In this document: positions 24,073 to 33,889 of the stretch, piece by piece
Layout: every line of letters starts with the position of its first letter
How positions within the stretch are numbered: the first letter of the stretch is position 1
The notes under the pieces: model-generated
Seen by the model: only the letters and a program-made list of their open reading frames with translations
Databases searched by the model: none
Told to the model about the DNA's origin: nothing
Made by a program: the position numbers and the translations under genes
DNA from: Sphingobacterium sp.
GTDB lineage: Bacteria; Bacteroidota; Bacteroidia; Sphingobacteriales; Sphingobacteriaceae
Direction: 5' to 3'
Assembly: GCA_031277685.1 (NCBI GenBank)
Contig: JAITLV010000111.1
Span: 1-53,166, forward strand
Length of the DNA stretch: 53,166 nt

Positions 24073-24954
24073 CTATTTGGATTTGACATGGTTTTCTTTT
24101 ATTTTTTTTGGCAACATGGGAAAGAACAAACTCATTTCATCTCCCTGAAGCTGACGTCCGAATTCAGCAATTTCATAGGATTCAATGTATTTTATATTAG
24201 CACTATCATTTCCATACCACTTGAGCAGCGCTGGCCGATTGACGTCGGTAACATGACTAAAAGGATAAGCATTGTCATAGATTATTTCCCGCTGCTTATC
24301 GGGATCAGCCCTAACCTGATCTAATATGCCCATACTATGGGGAATAACGTCGGCAAGCTGAGACCGATGGGCACCAAGAGCTGCCAGTTTAGTAGGCCAG
24401 ACCGCATCTATTGCAACAGCAAAATCGGGTATATATGAAAATTTGATGGTGTGGTAATCACGAACATATACAAAGACAGGTTTCTTCAGCATTTGGAGAT
24501 TTGGCGCTGCATCACGGACAATATACCCCGCTGTCATATTATCCGGATGCCCACCTTCTGCGGGATAGTACGTAAATACCACATCCGCCTGCCATTCTTG
24601 AATACTCTTAATCACCTTCGCCTGCGCTTCCTTTGTATTTTTTAAATATTGATCATGGTATTCTAATATTTCATACGCACCGAGAGACAGGATCCGCTTA
24701 GATTCCATTGCTTCCTGATAACGCATCTTTGTCAACTCAACCGGATTCATCGAATAATGCCCTGCATCACCATTTGTCAGCGACATGAATTTTACCTGAT
24801 GCCCCATTTTTGTATATAAGGCGGCAATACCACCCGTATATTTCTCCCCCTCGTCGGGGTGAGCAAAAATGATCATTATCTTTAACGCTTTTTGGGCGAT
24901 ACCCAACGATGTCTGCAAAAAGAAAAACGCAGCAATAAGAAAAAGTTTAATCAT
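24073..24954 (-). CDS. Secreted PIG-L/LmbE-type deacetylase
   Basis: 293 aa from ATG 24954; the frame opens 6 bases earlier with a TTG, which is less likely. Signal peptide about 1-20. The zinc-binding motif AHPDE occurs near residue 32 (MIIFAHPDEGEKYTGG) and the downstream partner GHPDNMTAG near residue 138, both typical of N-acetylglucosamine-type deacetylases such as PIG-L and LmbE. The family removes N-acetyl groups from sugars or sugar conjugates; the exported location suggests a wall or host-glycan substrate. The gene has its own 118-bp upstream gap containing the terminator of the phospholipase gene, so it is transcribed separately. Confidence 0.92.
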   Translation of the reverse strand: MIKLFLIAAFFFLQTSLGIAQKALKIMIIFAHPDEGEKYTGGIAALYTKMGHQVKFMSLTNGDAGHYSMNPVELTKMRYQEAMESKRILSLGAYEILEYHDQYLKNTKEAQAKVIKSIQEWQADVVFTYYPAEGGHPDNMTAGYIVRDAAPNLQMLKKPVFVYVRDYHTIKFSYIPDFAVAIDAVWPTKLAALGAHRSQLADVIPHSMGILDQVRADPDKQREIIYDNAYPFSHVTDVNRPALLKWYGNDSANIKYIESYEIAEFGRQLQGDEMSLFFPMLPKKIKENHVKSK

Positions 24955-25034
24955 GGTCAAATCTTAGGTGTATTTACCATGAATTTAGCGAAATCCATCA
25001 TAAATAACAAGGGATATTATGCTTGTGTAGGTTC

Positions 25035-25070
25035 AAAAAAAAGATCCTAGTCCAATCTTGGACTAGGATC
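25035..25070 (-). terminator. Rho-independent terminator after the phospholipase C gene
   Basis: A 13-bp perfect inverted repeat, GATCCTAGTCCAA (25043-25055) / TTGGACTAGGATC (25058-25070), is followed on the minus strand by eight U (25042-25035). It starts 23 bases after the phospholipase stop codon. Confidence 0.92.
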
Positions 25071-25093
25071 CTGCATATAAGAAATTTATAAAA

Positions 25094-27565
25094 TCAACTC
25101 AATTGTGGATCAGTCATCGAGTGACTTCCGGTCTCCACACGACCAGCAAACTGACGCACAAATTTGGTTCCCTCCACATATAGGGTAACATCGTACCAAC
25201 CATGGAATTGATGAGACTCAACAATCCACTTTATAGATTTTCCTGCTGCCAGTAGATTGCTTTTTTTCCATGTACTATAAGCATTATCTCCGACGTGAAT
25301 ACGCAGGGATTTGTCCCCTATATTATGTACTTCCAAGATAAGATTACCCGTTAATAGTCCCTTTTTTCCAACTTCATAAATCGCCGTAACGGACAACTGC
25401 TCCTCCTTCCCTTTAAAGCTACGCATAAATCCATTTGGCCCATACACTGTCAGATCATAGTATCCATTCTGAAAGTCGGCTAAGCTCCAGTCAAAGCTCA
25501 ATTCCTCACCAGCCATAACTGCAAATGGCCAGAAACTGACACCATCTTTATAACTTGGTCCGCTGTACACATTAAAAGGACTACTTAGCGATCTCGATCC
25601 GAAAACTTTATTCCCGGCAGCCATTGTTAATTTCACCTTGTCTTTCTCCAGTGATTCGCTTGAATACAATTCATAGGCAAGTGCATTTGATTTCTTTTGT
25701 CCTTTTTCCTGTCTTGCTAAATGTGTTGTCTTTCCGGTATTTCGCAACGCCTGCATTTCATCTGCCGTCCAAACATGGAAATTATTGGGCAAAGGTTTGG
25801 ATTTCGCCTGATCAATAGCATAAATCTGCTGATCACGATTCAAGAAAGGTAGTGTCACCGCAGCAGCACCTTCAGCCTTCCGGAATACAGAAGTCAGATC
25901 GCCCGTAATAGCACGACGCCAAGAACTGATGTTATGCTCTTTTACATCCTTACCAAGTTTCTGATCAAAGAAATGTTCCATAAATTGAATAGTCGACGTA
26001 ATATCGCAGACCTCCGAATTCACCCAGCCACCTTTACTCCAAGGAGACGCAATAATCAAAGGCACCCTATACCCCAAGCCCACAGGACCTTCTGTGGCAT
26101 GCTCCTTCTTTTCACCACTGTTTAGCTCTTGCTCGATGCTCACATATTCGCCACTGTAATCCAATCCTGCAGAAGTCTTTCCTGATCGGTCATCAGCGGG
26201 ATTAGGGGCCACAAACGGCGGAATATGATCGAAGTAACCATCATTCTCATCATAGTTCAGTATAAAGATTGTCTTCTTCCAAACCTCCGGGTTTTCGGTC
26301 AAAATATTCAGAATTTCCGAAACATACCATGCGCCATACATCGGTGCACTCGGATGGTCCGAAAAACACTGTGGAGCCACCAGCCAGGATACTGTTGGAA
26401 GTTTTCCTGATTTGACATCTTTCCGGAATTGATGCAATACATCCCCTTTGGGAACAGTAATCTGTTCGCCTTCATGTAGCACCGATGCAGTTTCACGATA
26501 AAATGCATCATCTTCATTTGTCTGGAAAGCACGCTCGTGCAATGCCTTTTGTGCTTTAGGAAGTTGTTGAAAGGCCTGTTCGGTAAGACGCTCTAGTTGT
26601 TTCTGATAACTATTCAGTTGTTCCTGTTTCTGTTTGAGCTTATTCTGGGTTTTCTGTACACTTTCCGTTCCGTTATTCGCCAATGCTTTTTCAAGTTCTT
26701 GGATTTCAGCTGGAAGTTCGGCAACACGTTTACGCATAAATTCTAAGTGACTCTTCTTGAATTCAATATGGTATTGTGAGAACCACTCCAGGTTATTGTC
26801 CGTAAAGTTCCCCAGCCACTCTTCTCCTTGGAGGCCACTCTCCATGCTGACCTCGTTCTGATAGACCTTCCACGCAATACCAGCTTCCTCCAGACGTTCA
26901 GGAAAAGTTTTCCAATGCGCCCAACGGTTAAAATAGATATCTGAATTACGAATTAACGGTTTTGCACCTTTATGGGGCACACAAGTTCCAGTCCAGAAAA
27001 AGTGACGATTGGTCGTCGTCCCTGTTATGGAAGAGCAAAAATGTTGGTCACATATCGTAAATGCGTCGGCCATCGCATAATAGAAAGGTATATCTTCACG
27101 CGTATAATATCCCATGGTCAAAGGAATCTCACTCAGTTCCTTACCTCCCGGACGTTTGGCTTCTATCCAGTTATCGTGTTTACCCTTATTACGCGCTGCC
27201 ATTTGGTTCTCCCAGGAATGCGGAAGATTTCCTGTCCAGGCTGCATTGGAATTTTTGATGTCCAATCGAAACGGTGAATATGTCTTTCCAGAAGCAGAAG
27301 CTTGCAACCAAACGGGATTGCCACTGGACAATTTAATTGCTCTTGGATCATTAAATCCACGTACACCGCTCAGTGTACCAAAACTATGGTCAAACGAACG
27401 ATTTTCCTGCATCAATAGTACGATATGTTCGGCATCTAAAAATGAACTTCCCGCTGCAGGTTCAATCGCTAGCGCTCGTTGTATCGCATCCGGAACAGCA
27501 TTCTGTAAGCCAAAAATACCGGCCAGCAAGGATGCTTTCTTGATAAAATCTCTTCTACTATCCAT
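25094..27565 (-). CDS. Tat-exported phospholipase C, phosphocholine-specific type
   Basis: 823 aa. The N-terminus has a Tat motif (SRRDFIKKA, residues 3-11). The phosphoesterase domain (PF04185) starts with IVLLMQENRSFDHSFGTL (48-65) and continues with DQHFCSSITGTTTNRHFFWTGTC, FILNYDENDGYFDHIPPF and GYRVPLIIASPWSKGGWVNSEVCDITS. Two DUF756-type domains follow (about 620-815). A charged coiled-coil-like insert (about 260-345, AELPAEIQELEKALAN...) lies in the catalytic half. The family cleaves phosphatidylcholine or sphingomyelin to diacylglycerol/ceramide and phosphocholine, often under phosphate starvation. The gene is 167 bases downstream of the TIG/NHL-SusCD-DUF1735 operon, separated by two hairpins and its own candidate operator. 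Confidence 0.95.
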   Translation of the reverse strand: MDSRRDFIKKASLLAGIFGLQNAVPDAIQRALAIEPAAGSSFLDAEHIVLLMQENRSFDHSFGTLSGVRGFNDPRAIKLSSGNPVWLQASASGKTYSPFRLDIKNSNAAWTGNLPHSWENQMAARNKGKHDNWIEAKRPGGKELSEIPLTMGYYTREDIPFYYAMADAFTICDQHFCSSITGTTTNRHFFWTGTCVPHKGAKPLIRNSDIYFNRWAHWKTFPERLEEAGIAWKVYQNEVSMESGLQGEEWLGNFTDNNLEWFSQYHIEFKKSHLEFMRKRVAELPAEIQELEKALANNGTESVQKTQNKLKQKQEQLNSYQKQLERLTEQAFQQLPKAQKALHERAFQTNEDDAFYRETASVLHEGEQITVPKGDVLHQFRKDVKSGKLPTVSWLVAPQCFSDHPSAPMYGAWYVSEILNILTENPEVWKKTIFILNYDENDGYFDHIPPFVAPNPADDRSGKTSAGLDYSGEYVSIEQELNSGEKKEHATEGPVGLGYRVPLIIASPWSKGGWVNSEVCDITSTIQFMEHFFDQKLGKDVKEHNISSWRRAITGDLTSVFRKAEGAAAVTLPFLNRDQQIYAIDQAKSKPLPNNFHVWTADEMQALRNTGKTTHLARQEKGQKKSNALAYELYSSESLEKDKVKLTMAAGNKVFGSRSLSSPFNVYSGPSYKDGVSFWPFAVMAGEELSFDWSLADFQNGYYDLTVYGPNGFMRSFKGKEEQLSVTAIYEVGKKGLLTGNLILEVHNIGDKSLRIHVGDNAYSTWKKSNLLAAGKSIKWIVESHQFHGWYDVTLYVEGTKFVRQFAGRVETGSHSMTDPQLS

Positions 27566-27607
27566 AATAATATTTCTTGTCTCTCTTATAAATTCAATGG
27601 TCTATCA

Positions 27608-27625
27608 ACGAATATATTCATTCGT
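27608..27625. promoter_or_regulatory. Palindrome upstream of the phospholipase C gene
   Basis: ACGAAT (27608-27613) and ATTCGT (27620-27625) form perfect 6-bp arms around ATATTC. It lies 43-60 bases before the start codon, a typical operator position. No regulator can be assigned; the outer arms do not match the LacI-type operators elsewhere in the window. Confidence 0.4.
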
Positions 27626-27656
27626 CACCGCTTTTTATGTAACGTTTTTAACATTA

Positions 27657-27703
27657 GAACAACAAGCATTATAGTGTTGATATTACTGTAATGCTTATTG
27701 TTC
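27657..27703 (-). terminator. Long stem-loop between DUF1735 and phospholipase genes
   Basis: Arms 27657-27671 (GAACAACAAGCATTA) and 27689-27703 (TAATGCTTATTGTTC) pair over 15 positions with one G-U, loop of 17. The U-tract after it is poor (UCUAAUGUUAAAAA), so it may be an inefficient terminator or an RNA stability element. Confidence 0.5.
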
Positions 27704-27720
27704 TGAAAGCCTTACCTCAA

Positions 27721-27751
27721 TGATGCTATTGATTATTGATCAATAGCATCA
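27721..27751 (-). terminator. Stem-loop straddling the DUF1735 stop codon
   Basis: TGATGCTATTGA (27721-27732) and TCAATAGCATCA (27740-27751) are a perfect 12-bp inverted repeat with a 7-base loop; the stop codon (27733-27735) lies in the loop. No U-run follows. With the next hairpin at 27657-27703 it forms a tandem pair at the operon end. Confidence 0.5.
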
Positions 27752-28617
27752 ATATTTTTGATAACAGCCTGAACAGATTTCTTTTCAGCCCCCTCTACAA
27801 ATGAATAGTTCAATGTAAATTGCTTTAACTCGGCGTCATAAAAGCTGCCGCCCTCGTCCACTGCACTTGAGTTCTTATAAGGCAGAATCGAAACACTTCT
27901 CCCATTTTCTGCTATCGTCAGGAGCATATAATTCGTTGCCAAAAACTCTTTATCATCTGTGAAATTATGAATGGGCATTCTGACCGTATTTTTAGCGATT
28001 GCCTGTAGAAGAGGTGAAATAGATCGCGTAGCCTTTTCTGAAGCAATCTTTGAAGAACCGACAAAATCGCCTGAGAATCGATTGATCATTTTAGGTCGAT
28101 AACCGATTGTGCTCAATTTTGAGTTCATATCAAATCCTGCATCATTTCCTACTAAACGAATTGGCAGGACATACTCCTTATCGACATCAATTCCAATTAG
28201 GTTTACCGGTATTTTTAGCAAACCGTATTGTCGTCCGGATCCAATAGTCGCTCTTCCCTCTTCAAAATTGTAACGTGTATCTTCTAATAGACTCTTCGCA
28301 ACGTAATTTGCATCACTCAGACTATTTAGATAGTTTAATGAATCCAATACCTGAATATCTTTTTTTAAAAGTACCGACACATTTTTGGATATCGGCTCGG
28401 ATGACGCACAATAAACCGATAGGGTAATCGTATCGTTCTCCTTTTCAAAAGAATGTTCTTTCACATATTCAATATTTTCTGCATGTACAATGTAAATGTT
28501 CTTTTTATATTGTTCGCCAAATTTGACAACGGCATCCTTTCTGCAAGAACTCGCCAGACTTCCTGCTGCGACACCTAATATTAACATAAGGAGCATTGAT
28601 TTCTTTCCTGTAAACAT
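27733..28617 (-). CDS. DUF1735-type lipoprotein
   Basis: 294 aa. Lipoprotein signal with SLASSC (C25). The central part (residues about 40-170) shows the DUF1735/BT_3987-like N-terminal layout: a two-strand opening (NIYIVHAENIEYVKEHSFEKENDTITLSVYCASSEPI), then SDANYVAKSLLEDTRYNFEEGRATIGSGRQYGLLKIPVNLIGIDVDKEYVLPIRLVG-like strands. The family consists of surface proteins of SusCD loci, with presumed glycan binding and no known enzyme activity. It starts 11 bases after the SusD stop, as the last gene of the operon. The final codons are part of a hairpin. Confidence 0.8.
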   Translation of the reverse strand: MFTGKKSMLLMLILGVAAGSLASSCRKDAVVKFGEQYKKNIYIVHAENIEYVKEHSFEKENDTITLSVYCASSEPISKNVSVLLKKDIQVLDSLNYLNSLSDANYVAKSLLEDTRYNFEEGRATIGSGRQYGLLKIPVNLIGIDVDKEYVLPIRLVGNDAGFDMNSKLSTIGYRPKMINRFSGDFVGSSKIASEKATRSISPLLQAIAKNTVRMPIHNFTDDKEFLATNYMLLTIAENGRSVSILPYKNSSAVDEGGSFYDAELKQFTLNYSFVEGAEKKSVQAVIKNIDAIDQ

Positions 28618-28628
28618 AACCCTTCTAA

Positions 28629-30635
28629 TTAAAATCCAATATTTTGTTGCAAATTATAATTTTTATCGACCTCAGCCTTCGGAATAGGTAAGAACGTCTG
28701 TCTTGCCGTAAATACCTTGTACAGATAAGGCCGTTCATTCAACCGAACAATTGAATAGAACTTATCCTTTTCAGATTCTTTAGCATTTACATTAAGACCT
28801 CTAGGCACTTCATTTTCATATACGATTGCTTGTTTCGTTCGACGTAGGTCATGGTAACGACGTTGCTCCCAAACCATCTCCACACGCCTTTCCCTTAAGA
28901 TTGTTTTACGCAATGACTCTCTATCATTGGCTTCACTATCGGTTAATCCGGGCTGGCCCGCACGGTAGCGGATCATATTAAAATATTTTTTGATCTCCTC
29001 CACATCTCTCTTTACCGTGATGCCATCAATTGTATAAGATGTCGTTAATTCGTTGAGTGCTTCCACATAGTTCAGATAAACCTCAGCCATACGATAAGGG
29101 ACACTATACTTTCGTTTTTGTCTTCCCCCGGTATTATAGGAATCTTCGTAATGCACAAATTTCTTACATAAATAGCCTGTCATTGGATAATCTTCAGGAT
29201 CTGCATTCGAACCGTTCAGCGCATAGTCCTTACCACTTTTGGAGTCCCTAAAATACTTTGCAACTTTTCCATCTTGTGGATCTATTGCATTTGGGGGTGT
29301 TGATGTCGAAGGATAATAGGTGTTATTAAATGCGACAACCGCATAAAAGCGCATTTCCCTATTCGTGTACCATTTGTGTGTACCGGTCAATAAAGTTACC
29401 CCATTTCCTTCGCGGTCCCCAGAGAATATCCGCTCAGTCGTCGTATAACCGAACTCATAAGGATAATCATCACTAGAATTAGTGATATCACGGCCATCAA
29501 TCATACGAAATTCATCAACCAAGTTTTGTGTGAGCACAAAATCCGAATACCCTCCCACCATGCGTGGCATCATGTGCCGGGTACTAAACTGCGAATTCAT
29601 TCTGGCAAATAATATCTCTGGATTTGAGGTGGGTAAAACACATTCACCATTAAAAATATCTGCGTAAGAATGGTAAGGATCAATCCCCCCAACTCCATTT
29701 GGAAAATCGCCTTGATCTCTTGCTGGAACGGGGATTTGTGGTGTATTAGGCAGCTTTGAGACAGTATATAAATCATTAGGCTTTTTTGTCACCAATTTTT
29801 TTGCGTAAACTGCAGCAACGGCCCATTTACTTTCCTCAAATGCGGGATTTAATAAAGGTTTACCTTCTTTATTTTTAAGTCCTGAAAACTCACTGTTTAA
29901 ACCATTATAAAGAGGACTTGCTGTATAAAGACTCAAACGGGATAACACGGCAAGCGCAGCATTTTTAGTTGCTTTACCAAATTCGGAATTGTCCTGTACG
30001 GTTTCGGGAAGAAACTTTTCTGCGTCGACCAAAAGGTTAGTCACATAAGTGTTGCATTCATCCCAAGTATTACGGGACACCATCATCTGATCTATTGGTG
30101 TATCAAAACTCACCGGATCATCAGGTAAAATCGGTACTGGACCAAAGGCCAACATCAACTCGAAATAAAAGTTAGCCTTTAGAAAAAGAGCCTCGCCTTT
30201 CCATTCGGCCCGTTTATATTCTGAGACTTCAACACATTTATCCACATTCGCTAAAAAAACGTTCGCTTTTCTGACACCTTGGTATAAATAATTCCACTGA
30301 TCGCCAAAGATCCCCAGACCTTCTGCGGTCATCAAGTTATTAGTAAACCGATTGTAATTATGGGTTCCAGCTTTATCCAACGTACTTGTTGCTTCATCCG
30401 TAATCAGCGAAAATGGCATAGCGTGCGACGTATAATAATTGGATGACGCGTAGTCTGGTAAATGGGTATAAATATTCGACAAATATTTTTGAGTATATTC
30501 TCGTCTGGTAAAAACTGAATCCAGCGTAAATTGATCATGAATATAGGGATCTATATCGAGATAATTACAGGAGTGCAACCCAAAGAATAGGAGCCCCCCG
30601 ACAACAATAAATAGATTTCTAATATATTTTCTCAT
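28629..30635 (-). CDS. SusD/RagB-family lipoprotein
   Basis: 668 aa, long for the family. Lipobox FFGLHSC (C23) then NYLDIDPYIHDQFTLDSVF. SusD fold motifs: GEALFLKANFYFELMLAFGPVPIL (TPR core, about 147-172), PYRMAEVYLNYVEALNEL and a C-terminal LRKTILRERRVEMVWEQRRYHDLRR segment with KAEVDKNYNLQQN at the end. It is the surface substrate-binding partner of the SusC encoded upstream. The extra length lies in the middle (about 290-470), so the ligand pocket probably has large loops. Confidence 0.95.
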   Translation of the reverse strand: MRKYIRNLFIVVGGLLFFGLHSCNYLDIDPYIHDQFTLDSVFTRREYTQKYLSNIYTHLPDYASSNYYTSHAMPFSLITDEATSTLDKAGTHNYNRFTNNLMTAEGLGIFGDQWNYLYQGVRKANVFLANVDKCVEVSEYKRAEWKGEALFLKANFYFELMLAFGPVPILPDDPVSFDTPIDQMMVSRNTWDECNTYVTNLLVDAEKFLPETVQDNSEFGKATKNAALAVLSRLSLYTASPLYNGLNSEFSGLKNKEGKPLLNPAFEESKWAVAAVYAKKLVTKKPNDLYTVSKLPNTPQIPVPARDQGDFPNGVGGIDPYHSYADIFNGECVLPTSNPEILFARMNSQFSTRHMMPRMVGGYSDFVLTQNLVDEFRMIDGRDITNSSDDYPYEFGYTTTERIFSGDREGNGVTLLTGTHKWYTNREMRFYAVVAFNNTYYPSTSTPPNAIDPQDGKVAKYFRDSKSGKDYALNGSNADPEDYPMTGYLCKKFVHYEDSYNTGGRQKRKYSVPYRMAEVYLNYVEALNELTTSYTIDGITVKRDVEEIKKYFNMIRYRAGQPGLTDSEANDRESLRKTILRERRVEMVWEQRRYHDLRRTKQAIVYENEVPRGLNVNAKESEKDKFYSIVRLNERPYLYKVFTARQTFLPIPKAEVDKNYNLQQNIGF

Positions 30636-30783
30636 CTGTATAAATTTATTTTATTGGCGATGAAACGATCCGATTTTTCATTAGCATAGCAATGCTTTTG
30701 CTCTTTAGATGGCTTAATACATTTATTGGGCATTTGACCATTGCGAAAAATGGAATCAATTCATCATTGAAAATACGATAACA

Positions 30784-33700
30784 TTAAAAGGTTATTTGTG
30801 CATTTAATGTGAATGATCTTGTCAATGGATAAGCAGCACCATTATAACTGGCTTGCTCAGGATCCCACAGTTTCACATTATCCCATACATTCAAATTATC
30901 TCCGATGACCGAAAGCCTAATATTCTTTGTATGGATTCGTTTAGCCAGTTGTTTGGGCAGTGTATAACCGAGCTCCACTGTCTTGAGCCGCAGATAACTT
31001 GCATCTCCCAACCAATGCGTGGATGCGCGGTTATTATTGCTATTGTCACCATAAGTTAATCGTGGGAAAAGTGCATTTAGATTTTCAGTACCCGGATCAC
31101 CCGAATACGAAGCTGGAATATATCGGTTGTTTGGGTCGTTGGCAATGGCTAGCACATTTCCGGTTGCTCCACCAGCAAACGGATAATAACCTATTCCCCC
31201 TCTAAAATAATCAACTTGACTGGCTCCCCTAAAAAATATATTGAGATCCAGATCTTTCCAACTCGTACTTAAAGCAAATCCATACATCAGCTTTGGAATA
31301 TTGGAGTTACCTATGGGTACAATATCATCTGTATCGACTTTACCATCACCATTAACATCCTGATATTTAATGTCTCCAGGCAACAAATTACCAAATTGGG
31401 TGGGGCTATTGGCAATATCTGCTTCATCTTTAAAAAGTCCCAATGCAATAAGCCCACGCGTGACATTGTTACTTGTACCTTTTCTACCCAAATACGGATA
31501 TTTTGGCTTCACTTCATCATAGTCCAAAATTTTATCGCGCGTAACCGTAAAATTACCTCGGCTTTCAAAGGTAAATTCGCCAACCGTCTTCCGGTAGGAG
31601 ATAGTACCATCAGCTCCCCAGCTCTTCATCTTACCAACATTTCCCCAAGGAATGGTAGAGGTTCCAATAGTCCCCGGAAGGGTCGATCTACGCATAAAAA
31701 TATTATTACGCTTATCCAAAAAAGCATCAATCGTGATATTGATATTTGACAAAAGTGTCAGATCAAGTCCAAAGTTCTGCTTAATCGCTTTCTCCCATAC
31801 CAACCCTGTAGAACCCAATACACTTTCGGCAACCCCACCATAATTGGTCTGACCTTGATCTCCAAAAGTGTAAGCAGGTGCGTTCACATCAATTGTAGTC
31901 AAATAAGGAAACCGTGCATCACCACTAATTTGGTCATTCCCCACTAGTCCATAAGAATAGCGGAATTTCAGAAAAGAAATGAACGGTAAATGCTCTTGAA
32001 AAAACTTATAGCTAGAAGGCACCCATCCCGCAGAAAGCGATGGAAAAAAACCCATACGTTGACCTTTAGGGAAATTTTCGGAACCATTATATCCAAAATT
32101 TCCCTCGAGAAAATAAATATCATCAAATGATACTGTTGCACGGGCAGCTATACCCTGACTTCGTTTTGGGATCGCATATAAAGATGTGGAGGCATCTGTG
32201 CGCTGTAAATCGCGTTGATTATAAAGCAACATTCCTCCGATTCGGAGACGCTCATCCATAAAATTACGCGCATAATTAGTTTTGGCCTCTATATAAATAG
32301 TCTTTACACCATAAGAGTTCGAAAAGAAACCTGCAGGAGTAGCAACAACCGTTTTTTGGGTCAGCAATTTACCAGTATTCCAGTCTCGGCCTACAGCTTT
32401 ATAAAGATCAGGCATTTTAGTACGCCCCGTCGTGTAATAATTCGCATTGTCAAACGATATCAGCGCTGATGCAGAGAGCCCTTCGGTAATCACCGAGAGA
32501 TCCTGTTTTAAATTGATAATTGATTCAATTGCATTACTTTTATCGGTATAAAATCCAGTCTGGTTCAACAAAACGCTTGGAGAGGTCTGATTTTCTTCTT
32601 TACCGTAGGCCGGGAATTGACCGTTTGAGAAAACAACAGGAACAGTCAAAGGTGTCAGATTTGAAACTGCGTTCCATATTCGATCGGTGGTACCGATACC
32701 CGGACGGTTCATATCAATCAGCTTAGCTGAGAGTGTCAACGATAACTGTGTTGTTTTGGTTACATCCACATCGATATTGGAGCGAAAACCATACTGCTTG
32801 CGTTTCACGTTAGAATCATATTGTTCCATACCATTCTGTTTATAAATTGCATCATTGCTCCGGTAACTTCCACTCATGTAATATCGAGCAATCTTGCTTC
32901 CACCAGCAATATTAAGATTTGCTTGTGTGCCAAACGTTCTCGGATTTAAGATCTCTTCCTGCCAATTCACATCTGGATAGAGGTCAGGATCCATATTATA
33001 TTTGATAATATCAAATATTTCATCAGAATAAACGGATTTCTCGCCACGGACAATCCGTGCTTCGTTAGCCAGTCTAGCATAATCATAGGCTCCCAAATAT
33101 TTAGGAAGGCGGGGCAACCATTCAACCATTGTCTTTACATTGGCATTGATGGCCATCTTATCTTCACTTCCACGTTTTGTATTGATAAGAACAACTCCAT
33201 TAGCGCCCCGTGCGCCATATACAGCAGTTGCAGAAGCATCTTTTAGAATAGAAAAGCTTTCTATATCCTGAGGATCCAAATCATTCAGGCTCCCGGCACC
33301 GCGGTCTACACCATCAATGAGGACCAGCGCACTACTGTTGGCACCAAACGTACTGATACCACGGATCCAGAATTCTGAAACATCTTTACCTGGTTCACCA
33401 CTTCCTTGTACACCAATTAAGCCTGCGATACGGCCCGCCAACATATTGGATAGGGAAGTGACACTACCACGATTTAGTTCCTTGACGTTAACGGTAGAAA
33501 TAGCTCCGGTGACACTGATTTTACGTTGTGTACCATGTCCTACCACTTGTACCTCTTCAAGCGAAGATTCTTTGGCATCAAGTTCGACATTGATAATTTG
33601 TATCGCTTGTGCTGACACTTCAACCTCTTTCAGGACAAAACCTACCGAACGAAATGCCAATACTGTTTTAGGGGCAACGCTCATTTCATACCTTCCATTA

Positions 33701-33873
33701 GCATCGGATGCAACCATAGTCGTTGAATCTTTTTTTGGGAAAACGACAACACCTGCCATAGGGGCTTTGGTCGAGGCATCTACAATAGTACCCTTGATCT
33801 TTAGTTGCCCAAATACCATAAAGGGCAGTAGGCACGAAAAGAGGATAATATATTTAAAATTTTCAATTTTCAT
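30784..33873 (-). CDS. SusC/RagA-family TonB-linked receptor
   Basis: 1029 aa from ATG 33873; the frame is open 30 bases further but MKIENFKYIILFSCLL begins a proper signal peptide ending at VFGQ. There is no STN domain, so no FecR signalling. Order: CarboxypepD_reg-like (about 25-100, IKGTIVDASTKAPMAGVVV), plug (VQVVGHGTQRKISVTGAIST, NMLAGRIAGLIGVQG, GARGANGVVLINTKRG) and barrel. It follows the TIG/NHL gene with a 16-base gap and precedes SusD by 148 bases, in which no terminator is seen. Confidence 0.95.
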   Translation of the reverse strand: MKIENFKYIILFSCLLPFMVFGQLKIKGTIVDASTKAPMAGVVVFPKKDSTTMVASDANGRYEMSVAPKTVLAFRSVGFVLKEVEVSAQAIQIINVELDAKESSLEEVQVVGHGTQRKISVTGAISTVNVKELNRGSVTSLSNMLAGRIAGLIGVQGSGEPGKDVSEFWIRGISTFGANSSALVLIDGVDRGAGSLNDLDPQDIESFSILKDASATAVYGARGANGVVLINTKRGSEDKMAINANVKTMVEWLPRLPKYLGAYDYARLANEARIVRGEKSVYSDEIFDIIKYNMDPDLYPDVNWQEEILNPRTFGTQANLNIAGGSKIARYYMSGSYRSNDAIYKQNGMEQYDSNVKRKQYGFRSNIDVDVTKTTQLSLTLSAKLIDMNRPGIGTTDRIWNAVSNLTPLTVPVVFSNGQFPAYGKEENQTSPSVLLNQTGFYTDKSNAIESIINLKQDLSVITEGLSASALISFDNANYYTTGRTKMPDLYKAVGRDWNTGKLLTQKTVVATPAGFFSNSYGVKTIYIEAKTNYARNFMDERLRIGGMLLYNQRDLQRTDASTSLYAIPKRSQGIAARATVSFDDIYFLEGNFGYNGSENFPKGQRMGFFPSLSAGWVPSSYKFFQEHLPFISFLKFRYSYGLVGNDQISGDARFPYLTTIDVNAPAYTFGDQGQTNYGGVAESVLGSTGLVWEKAIKQNFGLDLTLLSNINITIDAFLDKRNNIFMRRSTLPGTIGTSTIPWGNVGKMKSWGADGTISYRKTVGEFTFESRGNFTVTRDKILDYDEVKPKYPYLGRKGTSNNVTRGLIALGLFKDEADIANSPTQFGNLLPGDIKYQDVNGDGKVDTDDIVPIGNSNIPKLMYGFALSTSWKDLDLNIFFRGASQVDYFRGGIGYYPFAGGATGNVLAIANDPNNRYIPASYSGDPGTENLNALFPRLTYGDNSNNNRASTHWLGDASYLRLKTVELGYTLPKQLAKRIHTKNIRLSVIGDNLNVWDNVKLWDPEQASYNGAAYPLTRSFTLNAQITF

Positions 33874-33889
33874 ATAACAGGGGTTTAAG

